NCBI GenBank assembly: GCA_029204225.1
Contig: MU831563.1
Location: 62,001 to 126,000 of the forward strand
Direction: 5' to 3'
DNA from: Diphasiastrum complanatum
Lineage: Eukaryota > Streptophyta > Lycopodiopsida > Lycopodiales > Lycopodiaceae
Length of the DNA stretch: 64,000 nt
Under the pieces are notes generated by a model, which worked only from the letters and a program-made list of their open reading frames with translations, was not told the DNA's origin and did no database searches. Made by a program: the position numbers and the translations under genes. How positions within the stretch are numbered: position 1 is the first letter of the stretch; every line of letters begins with the position of its first letter. Shown here piece by piece: positions 9,307 through 21,621 of the stretch.

Positions 9307-11980
9307 ATGGCATCTGTGGGAGGATATCTCCTAGAGGCAAGTGAAAGACTAAGTACCTCCAATTATTCAATTTGGAAGGTTAGGATGGAGTCTATTCTTA
9401 TACTCCAAGATGTTATGGACATAGTACTTGTTGGTATTGAGGAGGAGCCTCAAGCACAACTTGAAATATCAAAGTTTAGGAAGAGAGCTAGGATGGCTCT
9501 ACACTTTATTAAAATGAATGTCTCTAATGAGATTCTAAGAGAAATAGGATCTTGCACCACTGCTAAAGAAGCTTGATATGCACTTAAGTCTATTTATGAA
9601 GCTAAGAACACTTCAAAAATTCTCACTCTTAGAAATCAGATTTTTCAAAGCTTTAAAAGAAGTGAGGAGAGTGCATCAAATTATGTTCTAAGAGTAAAAG
9701 ATCTTCATAGGGAGCTTGCTTGTGTTGGTGTCACAGTCAATCAAGATGAGCTAATACAAGTCATTCTTAATGGCTTAAAAGAAGACTATGATAATATTGT
9801 TCAATCCTTTGCCATAAAGGAGGAGTTGCCCAATCTAGAGACACTCTTCAAGGCATTCTCATCTCTGAACAAGCAAGGCAAAGTTACAAACTTTCAAGGA
9901 TGAACAAACTCGAGCATATTGGAAGTGACAAAGCTCTCTTTGTCAAGGACAAGCATAAAGAAAGGAACAAGAACCAATTTTCTCAAGCCTTCATCAAAGA
10001 CAAAGCAAAGGACAAGAGCAAAGATGGAGAAGAAGATGACTCAACTCATCCTTCTACTTCCAAGACCAAGAGAAAGTCAAGTGTTTCTTTTGTGGCAAGA
10101 AGGGGCACTATGCCTCTAATTGCTTCAAAATGAAAAATCAACTCAAACAAGCAAATCTCTCTAATGAGAAAGAAGAAGACTTTATTGCAAGTGAAGGAAA
10201 AGGATCCCTCATGGTGTCAAGCTTTTCTTCAAAACCCTTCAAGAAAGATGGAGCATGGTACATCGATAGTAGTGCCTCATCACATATGTGTTGTTCTAAG
10301 GAGTCTTTTGACTCTATTGTACCTTATGAAGGACTTAAAAGATCTTATACTGCAAATGATTATGAATGATCTATTGAAGGAATTGGCAATATTCCTCAAA
10401 AAAAAAACTTACTTCTTCTAAAGTTCTATCACTTTCAAATGTATTTTTTGTTCCTAAGCTTACAAAGAACTTGATAAGGGTTGGAAAGTTGTTTGATTGT
10501 GGTTGTGATGTGAAATTCAATGCCAATACTTGCCTTATTAAGAAAGTTGATGAGATCCTAGCTCATGGATCTAGATATGGTGGCATCTTCAAGTTAAATT
10601 CTTATGAGAATGCATATTTTGTGAAATTGCTTTTATGTCTAAGGAGGAGTTATGGCATAGGAGGTCGGGGCATCCCAACTACAAATCTATGCTTTCTATG
10701 ATCAAGAATGATAAGGCTATTGGCCTACCAAGATTACTTTCCAAAGATATCAAGCCTTGTGAGGCTTGTGCTATTGCAAAATCACATAAAAAGCCATGTC
10801 AAAAGTCTTCTATCAAGACTTCTCATCCTTTGGAATTAATACATTTGGATGTTCACTTTTCTTCCTCAAAAAGTATTACTTGTTTTGTTACCTTCATTGA
10901 TGATTTTACAAGATATTCTTGGTCGTACCTTCTTTCTTCAAAAGCTATGGTGTTTGAACACTTCCTAGTTTTCAAAGCTTATGTTGAGAAAAAGTTTCAA
11001 AGTTAAGGATTTGAGATGTGATGGTGGAGGTGAATATATCTCCAACAAGTTCTATGATTATTGTGAGGTTGAAGGAATTAAGAGAGAATTTTCTTGTGCT
11101 TATTCCCCATCTCAAAATGGGGTTGCCGAAAGAAAAAATCGATCTCTATGTGAATGTGCTAAAGCAATTCATATTGAAGCTTCTTTGCCTATTGAATATT
11201 GGGGAGAAGCAATTAATTGTGCAAATTATTTGTGCAATAGATTACCTCACAATACACTTGCAGGAAGATCACCATATGAAATCTTGCTCAAGAAGAAACC
11301 TAAGGTTGATCACCTTAGAGTTTTTGGATGTGCTTGCTTTGTTCATGTACCCTTGGAAACAAGGAAAAGAGATTATCCAAATTCAATCAAAGGGATCATG
11401 GTTGGATACTCATCCAACAAGAAGGCATATGAGGCCAAGATCAAAGATTCTCAAAAAGATTCTCCTATCATCACCCTTGAAGATTATCATGGAGGGATGG
11501 GGCTGAGAATTGAGGAGGAGTCACCTCGAGTCTTCTCGCCAAGGAGATCACTAAGAGAGAGATCCGAACCTAAGAGGCTCTTGTATCGAGATAAAGACAA
11601 ACAAGTGGAACTCGACTCCACTAATTATGCATATTTTGTGTCACATGAAGAGCCAAAGGATGTACATGAAGCACTCAACTCAAAAGAATGGTTTCTAGGA
11701 ATGGGTGTTTTGAGTCAAATATAAGCAAAATGGCACAATCAACAAGTATAAGGCAAGACTTTGTGCAAAGGGCTTTGCCCAAATTTATGGACTTGATTAT
11801 GAGGAGACTTTGCTCCTGTTGCAAAGATGGTATCAATTAGAATTATCATTTCCATTGCTTGTTTTTTCAAATGGAAAGTTTTTCAACTAGATGTCTCAAA
11901 TGCTTTTTTAAATGGATATCTAGAAGAAGAAATTTATATGGAACAATCCCTTGGGTTCAACCAAGACAAGACCAAAGTTT
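9307..11980 (+). pseudogene. Ty1/copia gag-pol, 5' part (element D), interrupted by element C
   Basis: Gag starts at ATG 9307 and is hit by a TGA at 9574. An intact CX2CX4HX4C zinc knuckle is encoded at about 10078-10120 in a shifted frame. The protease has a DSSAS active-site variant (10264). Integrase shows the H-H and C-C residues of its zinc-binding domain (10640-10780), the IDDFTRYSW region and the downstream GGGEY and NGVAERKN motifs (10895-11135). The start of reverse transcriptase has an internal deletion near 11720-11760 with stops, then a QLDVSNAFLNG region. The frame is cut at 11981-11985 by element C and resumes in phase at 35460. Frameshifts, stops and a deletion make it inactive. 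It is the oldest element of the nest. Confidence 0.85.
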
Positions 11981-11985
11981 GCTTG
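11981..11985. repeat. Target-site duplication GCTTG, left copy (element C)
   Basis: Identical to GCTTG at 35455-35459, immediately outside the right LTR of C. Removing C and one copy rejoins the reading frame of D. Confidence 0.9.
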
Positions 11986-12613
11986 TGAAGCGAATTGATC
12001 ATTTATGCCTCAACTGCAACTAGCAATTTTTAGGATGCGGAAGCATGCATTGTTCCGTAATTGTTGCATTTTTCGGAAAAGCGAAAAATGTGAAGTATGT
12101 GAAACTTAGGGTATTTTACGCATCAAAACACATTTCTTCAATTGTCACATTTTTTGGGAAAGCGAAATACTCTACAACTAACTTTTGATTGCTAAGTCAA
12201 TATGATCCAGTATACACAAAAACATTATTATCATTCATGCATACGCAGCACAAAAACTGATAGAAAGATCTATTGCTTTATAAATCTCTTTTGGATAAGA
12301 GTTTACAGTCTGCTGCTTATCAGTGTGCTAGTTTCTGTTTTCTATTGTATAGATGTATCAGCTTCTCTTCTATCTCACTCTCCTTCTCTCTCTGATTCTC
12401 TGCAGTATGTTTGCAAAAACTTATATTCTATCTTTACATCTTCTTCTAAGATTTCTCTTGTAAAACTAATAGCCGCGTTTTAGCACCTGATTAGTTACGG
12501 TTATGTGATTCTATTGTACTTGCGGATTGCACTTGCGGCTGCTTTTGCGAGATCTGATTCGTCCCACGTGGAGGTATCTAGGGATGAAGGAAAGTGAAGT
12601 TCATTTTTCAACA
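11986..12613 (-). repeat. 3' LTR of element C
   Basis: Plus-strand reading begins TGAAGCGAA and ends TTTTTCAACA; it matches 34672-35454. It is 628 bp against 783 bp for the 5' LTR. The right copy holds an extra internal block of about 155 bp containing another GCGAAAAATG-type repeat. Confidence 0.85.
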
Positions 12614-12622
12614 CTCCCTCTT
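12614..12622 (-). other. Polypurine tract of element C
   Basis: On the minus strand AAGAGGGAG directly precedes the 3' LTR (TGTTGAAAAATG). It matches the tract used by elements A and B, and marks the plus-strand priming site of reverse transcription. Confidence 0.75.
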
Positions 12623-12637
12623 GAACTGAAGATTCCT

Positions 12638-13543
12638 TCAGCCGACTCCCATTTTTGTCCTGTGTTTTTCAAATAGTTGTTTTGCAAGGGGCTTGGTCAG
12701 AACATCTACTGTCATTTCTGTGGTTTTCACATACTCAATCTGAATTTCCTGTTTCTGCACAGGATCTCTAATATGATGGTATTTGAGTTGAATGTGCTTT
12801 GTCCTGGAATGGAAGACAGGGTCTTGAGTCATGGAGATTGCATTGGTATTATCCATCTACATGACAGTAGGATCTGCTTGTTGCTCTCCTAACTCATTCA
12901 ACAGTTGTCTCAGCCACACGATCTCGTTTGCATTCTTTGAAGCAACTTCATGTTCTGCTTCGCATTTGTGATGAGAGTTTGCTTTTTGCAAACCCAGCTT
13001 ATTGGTCCTCCACATATCATGAAACATCCGCCAGTGATAGATTTGTTGTCATCCTTCAAGCTTGCCCAAGTGGCGTCGCTATATGCCTTCAGAGTGGATT
13101 CATCTGGCTTGGAATAGACAATGCCAAAATGCATGGTCTGCTTGAGATATCGTAAGATTCTCTTAGCTAGCTCCCAATGGTACTTTCTTGGATTGTTAGA
13201 AAATTGTGCTAAAGCATAAACAGGAAAGGCCAAATCTAGTTGAGTGCATATAGTCAGATACATTAGAGCTCCGGTCAGATTTTGAAAAGGTATATTACTC
13301 ATTTCGAATTCTTATTGCTCAGTCCTTGGACAGTCTTCTTTAGAAAGTTTTACTCCAATTGCCATAGAATTTTCCTTTCCTTTGCATTCTAACATTGCAT
13401 AGTTTGCTAGAATTTTACAAGCATAACTATCTTGAGAAAGTTTTATAGTTCTTGTTGTTTTATTCCTAGTGATTTCTATTCCTAGGAATTTCTTAGCCTC
13501 ACCAAGGTCTGTTATTTTGAACTCTCGTCCTATAAGATCCTTG
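12638..13543 (-). pseudogene. Copia reverse transcriptase C-terminal part and RNase H (element C)
   Basis: From 13543 leftwards the minus strand encodes the reverse transcriptase segment after the catalytic aspartates, including ITDLGEAKKFLGIEI. It continues into RNase H with YSDATWAS and, in a second open stretch (12856-12638), DPVFHSRTKHI and DVLTKPL. A TAA at about 13316 and frame changes between 12910 and 12856 break it. The upstream half of the domain lies at 19395-19972 on the other side of element E; FVDD is encoded there at 19442-19431. Confidence 0.85.
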
Positions 13544-13548
13544 GTTTC
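13544..13548. repeat. Target-site duplication GTTTC, left copy (element E)
   Basis: Identical to GTTTC at 19390-19394; the two copies bracket element E inside the reverse transcriptase of C. Confidence 0.75.
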
Positions 13549-14683
13549 TATTGACAGATCCCCTGCTCCAGAGGATCTGTTGGTGTTTTAAAATTGATTC
13601 TTTCTTACTTCTGCCTATCAGCAAAGATAGTGGGTTCTTCTTGAGGATGTCATTCTTGTTTTAAATCCAAGATCAGGCAGAAGGGAACAGATTGTCATTG
13701 TAGTATATTTTTTGTCCTGCCTGTCAAAGGACAACTCAGGGTCGAACTCTCTTGAACGCACTTACATTCATACATAGATGCAAGCCATGAATGCTCATTC
13801 ATATATCAGAGTGCAGCCCAAATAAACATTCAGAAGATTCTACATCTATCTATTCTAAAAACGAACTGAATAAGAGCCTAAAGCATTACTAAATTGAGCT
13901 ACACTTGCATAAATTGACAAAACAAGGACCAAGAACTAATCTACAGCATGTTAGAAGTCCAAGAATCAAGAAACCAACCAGTCTATTGATTCTTGGACAT
14001 CCCAAGAACATCAAGAACTGGACTGTAAAGAGATATGCAAGAACTACACCACAGATCCAGCCTATTTAGTTTACCTGAATGCTGGTTCCTACATTAATCC
14101 ACAAACAAGAAAAGAAACTAATCCACTCTACGAAAGCAGCAAAACTCTACAGTCCACAACCACACACAAAAGGAGGGAAGGGCAAGATCATAAATGCATC
14201 ACTCAAGAAGCAAGCATGATCAAGGAGCTCAATGGATGCACCAAACTCGTGAAGGCTCTTCTCATTTTAACATGGGATTGATAAAATTCACAAAAAGCTC
14301 CTCTTCACAAAGAGGGAGCCTCTTAAATAAGCAAGAGAGCTCCTTAGGTGGCATCCTAGTGGAATTTCCACATTCACAAATTACAAGTGGAATAATGCTC
14401 TCCACTAGAGGTCACCATCAAAAGGTGGCTCACTCTACTTTCTTTAAGAGGGGTTTACTTGCATTTATTACATTTGCCTAGAAATACTAGTTTCTATATG
14501 GTCATTCCATCTTTCGGGATTCGCCACGAGGCTTACACAGTTCTTGCTTGCCATTCCTAACTAGCATTTCTCGGCTCTCAGTCTTCGGTAGTCTCGTCTT
14601 CTCAGAGACCTCCTCGGTCTAAGGTGAGAGGTGCTCTTGAGTTTCTCTATCCGAGTATCTTGGGGATTCGTCAGAATCAGCCA
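13549..14683 (-). repeat. 3' LTR of element E
   Basis: Bases 14019-14683 match 18703-19389, ending (plus reading) in CAGAATCAGCCA versus CAGAATCAACCA. Bases 13549-14018 have no counterpart at the right LTR but must belong to the insertion, since the target duplication lies at 13544. Simplest reading: the right LTR has lost its inner ~470 bp together with the primer-binding site. The left edge reads TA rather than TG. Confidence 0.6.
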
Positions 14684-16950
14684 ACATCATCCCACCCCTA
14701 ATGTGTTGCAGGACCCACTCTCATATTGGACGATGTCACTCCCTTTGTATTGGCATTTTCGACTGTCACTTGGAAAAGCGTAGATCCTCATTCTCTTACA
14801 TAAAACCAAGTGCTTATTGTCGCAAGTCTTTATCACAAAAACTATTTATCACGAATTGTCGCAGTTTAACCAGAATGTCTTATTGCTGCAATTGGTTGAC
14901 ATTCTCAAAATTGGAGAGCTCTCAGCAGCTTCACAACTTGCATGCTCGAGTGCTTTCCATGTGTCTCTTTGTTTTGTCACTTGTATATGCCATTGACGGT
15001 TTCATCTTTGGTTTCTTGGTAGATTCTATCTTCTGGGAGGTCTGTGTCCTCCATTTGCCTCTGGGTGTTTTCGTGGTTATTCTCTCAGTTGAAGTTTCAG
15101 TCTCAAGGAATACCTTTGATCTGCAGGTTGCACAAAATTTGATTATCAGTCTCAAGGGGATGGATTCATCAAAAATTGGTGGTAGAAACAGTTTTGGATG
15201 GACGGTTTGGTAACGGTGAGGAAACATGATGAAGGCTTGGTGACAGGGTGAAGGAACTAATAGTTCTACAATTGCAGCCTTGGACCCTTGCAATGTCAAG
15301 CTTCGACCACCACTTGTTGGATGAGAAGCTCGCTTTATTTTGCAGGTTCACGGATGTCTTCATCTTTCATTTTCTGTAGCTCTTTCTTTTGATCCGTTAC
15401 TTTTGGATCTCTTTGGGCTTCGTAGGAGGGGATTCAACTATCATTATTCCAAAGAGTTTCTTTTGATCAAGATTGATCTGGTTCATCTGTTGCTTAAGTT
15501 TTTGTCCTTTCCTCCTCAGCTTCTTGAATCTTTCTCTTTATTTCTTCTATCTGCTTCACCTGCTTCTGTAGATCTTTTTTGGCTGAACAACCAATATAGG
15601 TGATAGTTGGTCTCCGCAAGACACTTGCAATGATCTATCAGCTGCTTCGGTAAGACTATAAAAAACTGAAAATTTCTTGGAAGAACAGTAAACTGATGAT
15701 AAACAAACAAATGGAAGGAAGGGTGGTGGTGACAACGGTAGATGGTGTGGAGGATAGACATGAGAATGGGCGTAGAAGTATGGAAAGAGGTTGGTTGACG
15801 AAGGAGACTGATTTTTCAATGCTTGTCTTTCTCTTTTCTGAAGGATCTTCGTCATGACTAGAATACTTCTTCTGATTGAGTCTCTTCGGATTACCCATCT
15901 GCCTTCTTTAGTCTTGTCTTTTCATATTTGACTTCTGACCTTGGCTGTCGATCTTGCTGATGTTGTTGCAGGTAGCATAACTGCTCCAGTGGATCCAAGC
16001 ATATCCACTCTCTCCCCCTCCAAAAAAAAAATCTGTTGGTGGGGATGTTGTTGTTGGTAACTGTTCATGCTCAGGATTGGATCGGCGTGTGGAACACGTA
16101 GTTGAAACTCGTTGCACATGCGACTGGACTAAAGATTGAATAAATTTTAACTAAATTTGTTTCGATCTTGCTGTAGTTGACTCAAAAAACAATATGGCAA
16201 TGAGATGCAGGAATCAACTCAATAATTCTAAACTGCTATACAAGGTAATCTGAAGATGGATAGATGAATGAAAATGTGTTCCTGAGATGCTCTACAGAAG
16301 ACTCTCGTGCAATAGCTATTCCTCTAGCAAAAGTCAATCACATAAAATAGGTGAAGAGAAACAAGGAAATAAACAAACGTTACAGAGAGTGAGAACTGTA
16401 TAGCACTTGTGGAACAAAACTTGCATTCATCAACATTGATAATGTACCTTGATAGTTGCAATATTTTAGTTGTTTTGTAGAGTAATGTGATTTACTCTGA
16501 CATGCCCTTGTCAAAACAAGGCAGGGTGGGTGACACTAAAATCTACCATCATTGATAGCAGATGAAGTAAAATATAGCTTGAGATGCAGGTATGGTTGAG
16601 GTACTATGTCCTGAGGACCTTTGTGAACAAGAGATTCAGAATGAATCTGAGAAATATTGTTTATTGGCACCTTGGAAATTTTATCAGCGTGTGGAAAGAC
16701 AAATAGATTTGAGGTTGTAGAAGGGGAGAAAAACTGTCGATTCCCTGTGGAGGTTGCTCTTGGTTGGACATTGTAGTAGATGACGGAATATCGGTTTCAC
16801 TTTCTTTCGACAAGGACTCATTTCATATTGTCTTTTTTTATTATGGAGCTGGTGTATTGTGCGGTATTGTAGAAGTTTGCTAGAAACTTCTCGAGTGAGT
16901 AGTAGGTTGAGCGGTTGGGTGCTACAGTTCTCGTGTAGTTGTCGTGAGGC
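14684..16950. other. Non-coding or unassigned internal region of element E
   Basis: Several open frames of 60-170 codons occur on both strands (for example 14701-15213 plus, 14931-15299 minus, 15516-15898 minus). None shows a motif I recognise and they overlap one another, so I do not call genes. Confidence 0.5.
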
Positions 16951-16952
16951 TC

Positions 16953-18302
16953 CTATCGGGATTCATAACTGATGTGATGGGCAGGTAGGATCGTAGTTGG
17001 TTGTTTCGGACAGTCTTTGAAATTGTGTTTTATGATACAGTCAGGACACTCAGCATGGTACTTGGTCTTGACTGGACAATCAACCATGAAGTGGCCAGTT
17101 TCACCACAGATAAAACATCTGGTGTGCAATGGCCCTTGTATAACGGCATAGCCATCTTGTATGCCTAATGGTTCTGGACTTTCTGGTGGATATTCGAGAT
17201 AAGTCAAGGAATGTCGAGAATGTGATGGTTGTGCTTCATATTGTTGGATTGTATGTGCTTGGATAGGCAGATATGAAGGACAAGCATCAACGTGATGCGT
17301 AGCCCGGCAGTGTGGGCACCATATTGTTTTTCGTCTTTAAGGTACCTGTGCAGGGTTTGACTGACCAGGCATACTGCTTTGGATAGACTTCAGGGTAGCT
17401 TGAAAATCATTGGTGAGTTTCTCCATATGTAGTTGGTGTTGCTTATTAAACAACTCCAACTGGGATTTCCAAAGCTGATCTCGGTGTCCTCGATCGGCTT
17501 CGACTCATGGATAGGAGCACGTGGTGCTTGTCTTTCCCTTGATTCGTCAACATCTGATCCTTCATCTTCCTCCTTGATGGAATCAGACATAGCTAATTTG
17601 AGGCTCATATGTTCATCATTGGATTTAAGCTCGCGTCTAATCCATCTTGGAAGGCCGACTAAAAACTAGATGATGAGCATCTGTTCGGAGGGCTGTTCTT
17701 GTACTTGACTCTTGAGGCATTTGAAATGCTCGATATAGTCTCGTACACGCTCATCCTTTGCCATCTTGATGTTACTCAATTTGACAAAAGGGCTCTCTAT
17801 CAAATGAAAAGACTTAAAATCTTGATAAAGGACTCTTTTAAAATTGACCAGTCTGTTTTATCTTCACGATCAAGGTTGAAAAACCAATCACGTGCTTTGG
17901 CGATCATGGTCATCGAAAACAGTTGGACCATAGCATCGGGAGATGTTTTGCCATACACATCACATGCATTCTCAAAGATTTGCAAGAATCTTTGAGGGTC
18001 CAAACTACCGTCAAACTTTGGTAGATCTAGCTTGGGTGTACGTCTTTCAAAATGAGCTCCGTAGGTAGCAGGAACTCCAATAGATTGGTTCTGACCTGTG
18101 AGGGCTCAACACCAGAAAAATGGGGTCGTGCGCGTGAAGACTCGACTCTATCAAGTTCTTGTCCCTCAAACGAGTTTGTGGATGGCTCTTGGAGTTCGGC
18201 TTGCATTCGGTAGGACCTATGGCATCTGATTTGTTCAGCTACAGGGGACCTGACCTCGTATGGATAATCGTCTGAGATTTCAGGGTCTTTTTGTTGGCCC
18301 AT
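16953..18302 (-). pseudogene. Gypsy-type gag with zinc knuckles (element E)
   Basis: Gag starts at ATG 18302. A charged N-terminal part (to 18027) is followed, after a frame change, by a retrotransposon gag core (18003-17800) with the pattern DPQRFLQIFENAC ... ARDWFFNL. Then come an acidic linker (17608-17390) and a Cys/His region (17335-16953). The Cys/His region has one canonical CX2CX4HX4C knuckle (CFICGETGHFMVDC) and two variants of CX2CX3HX4C type, one before it (about 17318) and one after it. A TAA before the knuckle region and frameshifts break the gene. Gag packages element RNA in cytoplasmic particles. The core resembles the relic at 49205-49764, so a related gypsy lineage is present elsewhere in the window. 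Confidence 0.75.
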
Positions 18303-18702
18303 TGAGTACTGGTATGAGTTTTTTTATTGTTTTAGATTTTTCAAGTTTTTTGGTGTTTTTGAAATTTTTTTATTTTTTTTGGACGGTCCCTACGGATTAC
18401 AGTTTATGGTTTACGGTGGGGTGGGGTTGCTACGGATCAATGCGGGTTACGGGTCAAGGGTGGAGGTGTTGTGATTGTGGTCTATACGGTTGTATGTGGT
18501 GTTTTACGGGTGGACGTGGGTAGAGGATGGCTGATTGTGGTTGTTGCGGTCTGTGGCGGTGTCAGTCGGAGGTGGTGTAAATGCAGTCCGTTACGGTGCT
18601 AGCGGTCAGTCGAGATCTGTTGCGGTGATGGCAGTCAGTTGGGATCTACAGTTTAGAGTAGTCAATACTGATCGAGGTGGTCGTAGTTTGAATACTGGGG
18701 TT

Positions 18703-19389
18703 TGGACTGTAAAGAGATATGCAATAACTACACCACAAATCCAGCCTATTTAGTTTACCTGAATGCTGGTTCCTACATTAATCGACAAACAAGAAAAGCG
18801 ACTAATCCACTCTACGAAAACGGCAAATCTAATCCACTCTTTAGTCCACAACCACACACAAAAGGAGGAAAGGGCAAGATCATAAATGCAACACTCAAGA
18901 AACAAGCATGATCAAGGAGCTCAATGGATGCACCAAACTCGTGAAGGCTCTTCTCATTTCAGCATGGAGTTGATACAATTCACAAAAAGCTCCTCTACTC
19001 AAAGAGGGAGTCTCTTAAATAAGCAAGAGAGCTCCTTAGGTGGCATCCTAGTGGAATTTCCACATTTCACAATTTACAAGTGGAATAATGCTCTCGACTA
19101 GAGGTCACCATCAAAAGGTGGCTCACTCTACTTTCTTTAAGAGGGGTCTACTTGCATTTAATACATTTGCCTAGAAATACTAGTTCCTACATGTTCATTC
19201 CATCTTTCGGGATTCACCACGAGGCTTACATAGTTCTTGTTTGCCATTCCTAACTAGCATATCTTGGCTCTCATACTCGGCTCTCAGTCTTCGTTAGTCT
19301 CGTCTTCTCAGAGACCTCCTCGGTCTAAGGTGAGAGGTGCTCTTGAGTTGCTCTGTCCGAGTATCTTGGGGATTCGTCAGAATCAACCA
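18703..19389 (-). repeat. 5' LTR of element E (truncated at its inner end)
   Basis: Plus reading TGGACTGTAAAG ... CAGAATCAACCA. It matches 14019-14683 with scattered substitutions and small indels. No tRNA-complementary primer-binding site is visible next to 18703, consistent with loss of the inner end. Confidence 0.75.
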
Positions 19390-19394
19390 GTTTC
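19390..19394. repeat. Target-site duplication GTTTC, right copy (element E)
   Basis: Partner of 13544-13548. Confidence 0.75.
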
Positions 19395-21616
19395 TTTTAT
19401 CAATTCTAAGTCATTACCAAACATTAGAGTGTCATCAACAAATACAACTAAGATTAAGAAACTATCACCTTCAGTCTTAATAAAGACAACATTGTTTGAA
19501 ACTAATCTTCTAAGACCAATTAGATTAAAAATTCAGACATTCTCTTATGCCAAGCTCTTGCGGCTTGCTTTAACCCATAAATGCACTTCTTCAGTTTACA
19601 GCACAGATCAGGAAATTCTTGGTTGGGGAAGCCTTCTGGCTGTCTCATGTAGATTTTTTCATCGAGAAATCCATGAAGGAATGCAGTCTTGATATCAATA
19701 TGATGGACAAATAGGGAATGTAAAATAGCTAAAGCAAATAGGAGGCGAATGGTAGACTATTTTACCATAGAGGAGAATGTTTCTTGGTAGTCTATTCCAT
19801 ATTTCTGAGAATACCCCTTGGATACCAATCTGGCCTTGTATCGCTCAGCACTTCCATCCGGTTTCAACTTTAGTTTGTAGACCCATTTGCAGTCCACAAT
19901 TTTTCTTCCTTCTGGTGGTTGCTCCAGTGTCCACGCTTCATTTTTATGCATTGAGTCGATTTCCTCCTGCATTGCCTTCCTCCATTTCTTTGATTCCTAA
20001 CTTGTAATTGCTTTTGAGTAAGTTTTGGATTCTGATGTTATCAGACATCGGTTCTCATCGCAGCTGTTTGCTGCAACTTTCTCAATAGCCTTCTGTCGGA
20101 TTTTGATAGAGCATCTTGGCTCAACTAGATTCTTCGGTTGTTCAGATTGTATTGGTTGTTGTGGGGACTGCGGCTCCTGCCGGTCAATCGCTTGTTGATC
20201 TTCTTGATCACGCGGCTCTACAGAAGTCTGCCCTCCATCAGAGATGTAAGGAGTCAGATCAGAAAATTGATAACCAGTCTAGTCTGCATCTTCCTATAAT
20301 GTCTGCTCATCAAACTTGACATCTTTGCTTACTTGCACCTTATTGGTTTCAGAATCATACAACCTGTAGCCAGGTGATTGATTGCATATCCCACGAATAT
20401 CATGGGTCTTGATTTTTGTTTGGACCTCTTTTCTTGAGGCACATGCATGTATGCCTTGCAACTAAACACTCTGATATGCGATAGGTTGGGTTTATCACCA
20501 GTCCATGCTTCATAGAGTGTGGCATCACTTACAGCAACTATCATGTTCCTATTCTATAGATAGACGACTGTTAGTATAGCTTCTGTCCAAAATTTCTTTG
20601 ACAACTTCACCTGCGCCATCATGCACCTTGCTGCTTCCATCAGGGTCCAATTCTTTCTTTTTGCTACCCCGTTGTGCTGTGGTGTATAAGGCACAATATA
20701 TTGTCTCTCAATTCCTTCATGCTGGTAGAAGTTCTTGAATTTTGTACCGGTGTATTCTCCACCATTATCAGATCTCATAGCTTTGATTTTTCTTCCTGTT
20801 TGTGCTTTAGCTAAACTTTTGAACTCTCTAAAAACTGTAAACACATCAGACTTTTTCTTCAAGAAGTAGACAAATGCCATGTCTGTGTAATCATCAATAA
20901 ATGTAGCGAAGTACTATGATCTGAATATAGATGGAACCTTCATAGGTCCACATAGATTGCTATGTATCAGCCCAAGAACCTCCTTCGCCCGTACTCCTTC
21001 AAATTTTAATGGTTCACAGTGCTGCTTGCCCTTCAAATATGATTCACACAGACTGATTTTTCTGTCAGTCACGTGCCTTTTGCCATTTTGCTCCTTGACA
21101 TATGGCACATCCTCTTGTGCCATAGATCATTCTTGTTTTCTTCATCTAAAGTGACAAGGACCTGATCAGTAGGATTTTGGACACTTGTTTGATACAAGTT
21201 GTCTTTTTTTTTTTCAACTGTCACGAAGATCCGGTTGGTATCACAATTCTTTTTATGACATTCGTTACTATTGAAAGTAACACTCAGTCCCACATCAGTG
21301 ATCTTTGCTACTGACAACAAATCACTTTTCAGTGTGGGAACATGCAGGACTCCCTCTAAGTCTTTATAGCTAGATGTGGTCTTCATACGTAGAGTTCCTA
21401 TCCCCATGACATGGTGCTTGCTATTGTCTCCCAAGATGACTTCTCTGTCTCCGTTTGAGGCCTTGTAGTCTTCCAGGACTTTCCTTTTGCATGTGATGTG
21501 CGAGGTGGCTCCTGAGTCTATGACGATCTTTAAATCTAAGTGTGCATTGTGCACATCTCTTGTTGTCATAGCTTGCTCTGGCTCTTCTGCTTGATGGGAA
21601 GATTCTGTAGTATGTG
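19395..21616 (-). pseudogene. Copia protease, integrase and first part of reverse transcriptase (element C)
   Basis: Minus strand, right to left. Protease has DSGATSHIT (about 21521). The integrase zinc-binding region (21150-21020) includes LWHKRMCHMSRSKM. The integrase core (20880-20330) has SDNGGEY, a TPQHNGVAKRKN variant and the GYA region typical of copia. After a linker (20330-20000) the reverse transcriptase begins (19972) with [14 protein letters not shown] and reaches FVDD at 19442-19431, where the second residue pair is the catalytic Asp-Asp. Stops and frameshifts are scattered throughout, so it is dead. Protease is separated from gag by element B; the 3' end is separated from RNase H by element E. 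Confidence 0.85.
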
Positions 21617-21621
21617 TCTTG
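21617..21621. repeat. Target-site duplication TCTTG, left copy (element B)
   Basis: Identical to TCTTG at 33852-33856, within the gag-protease linker of element C. Confidence 0.9.

Larger units (their letters stand above)
13549..19389 (-). mobile_element. Gag-only LTR element E (gypsy-like, non-autonomous)
   Basis: The element is 5.84 kb, flanked by GTTTC duplications. The only recognisable protein-coding content is a gypsy-type gag with zinc knuckles (18302-16953, minus). I found no protease, reverse transcriptase, RNase H or integrase motif in the remaining 2.3 kb (14684-16950). This matches what is described as a TR-GAG or large non-autonomous LTR element, which would depend on a partner for mobility. 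The two LTRs share about 680 bp, but the left one seems to continue for another 470 bp (see next entry). Confidence 0.75.

Noticed and set aside
14701-15213. 170-codon plus-strand frame inside element E
   Set aside because: Opposite to gag, overlaps other frames, no motif; partly hydrophobic by composition only.
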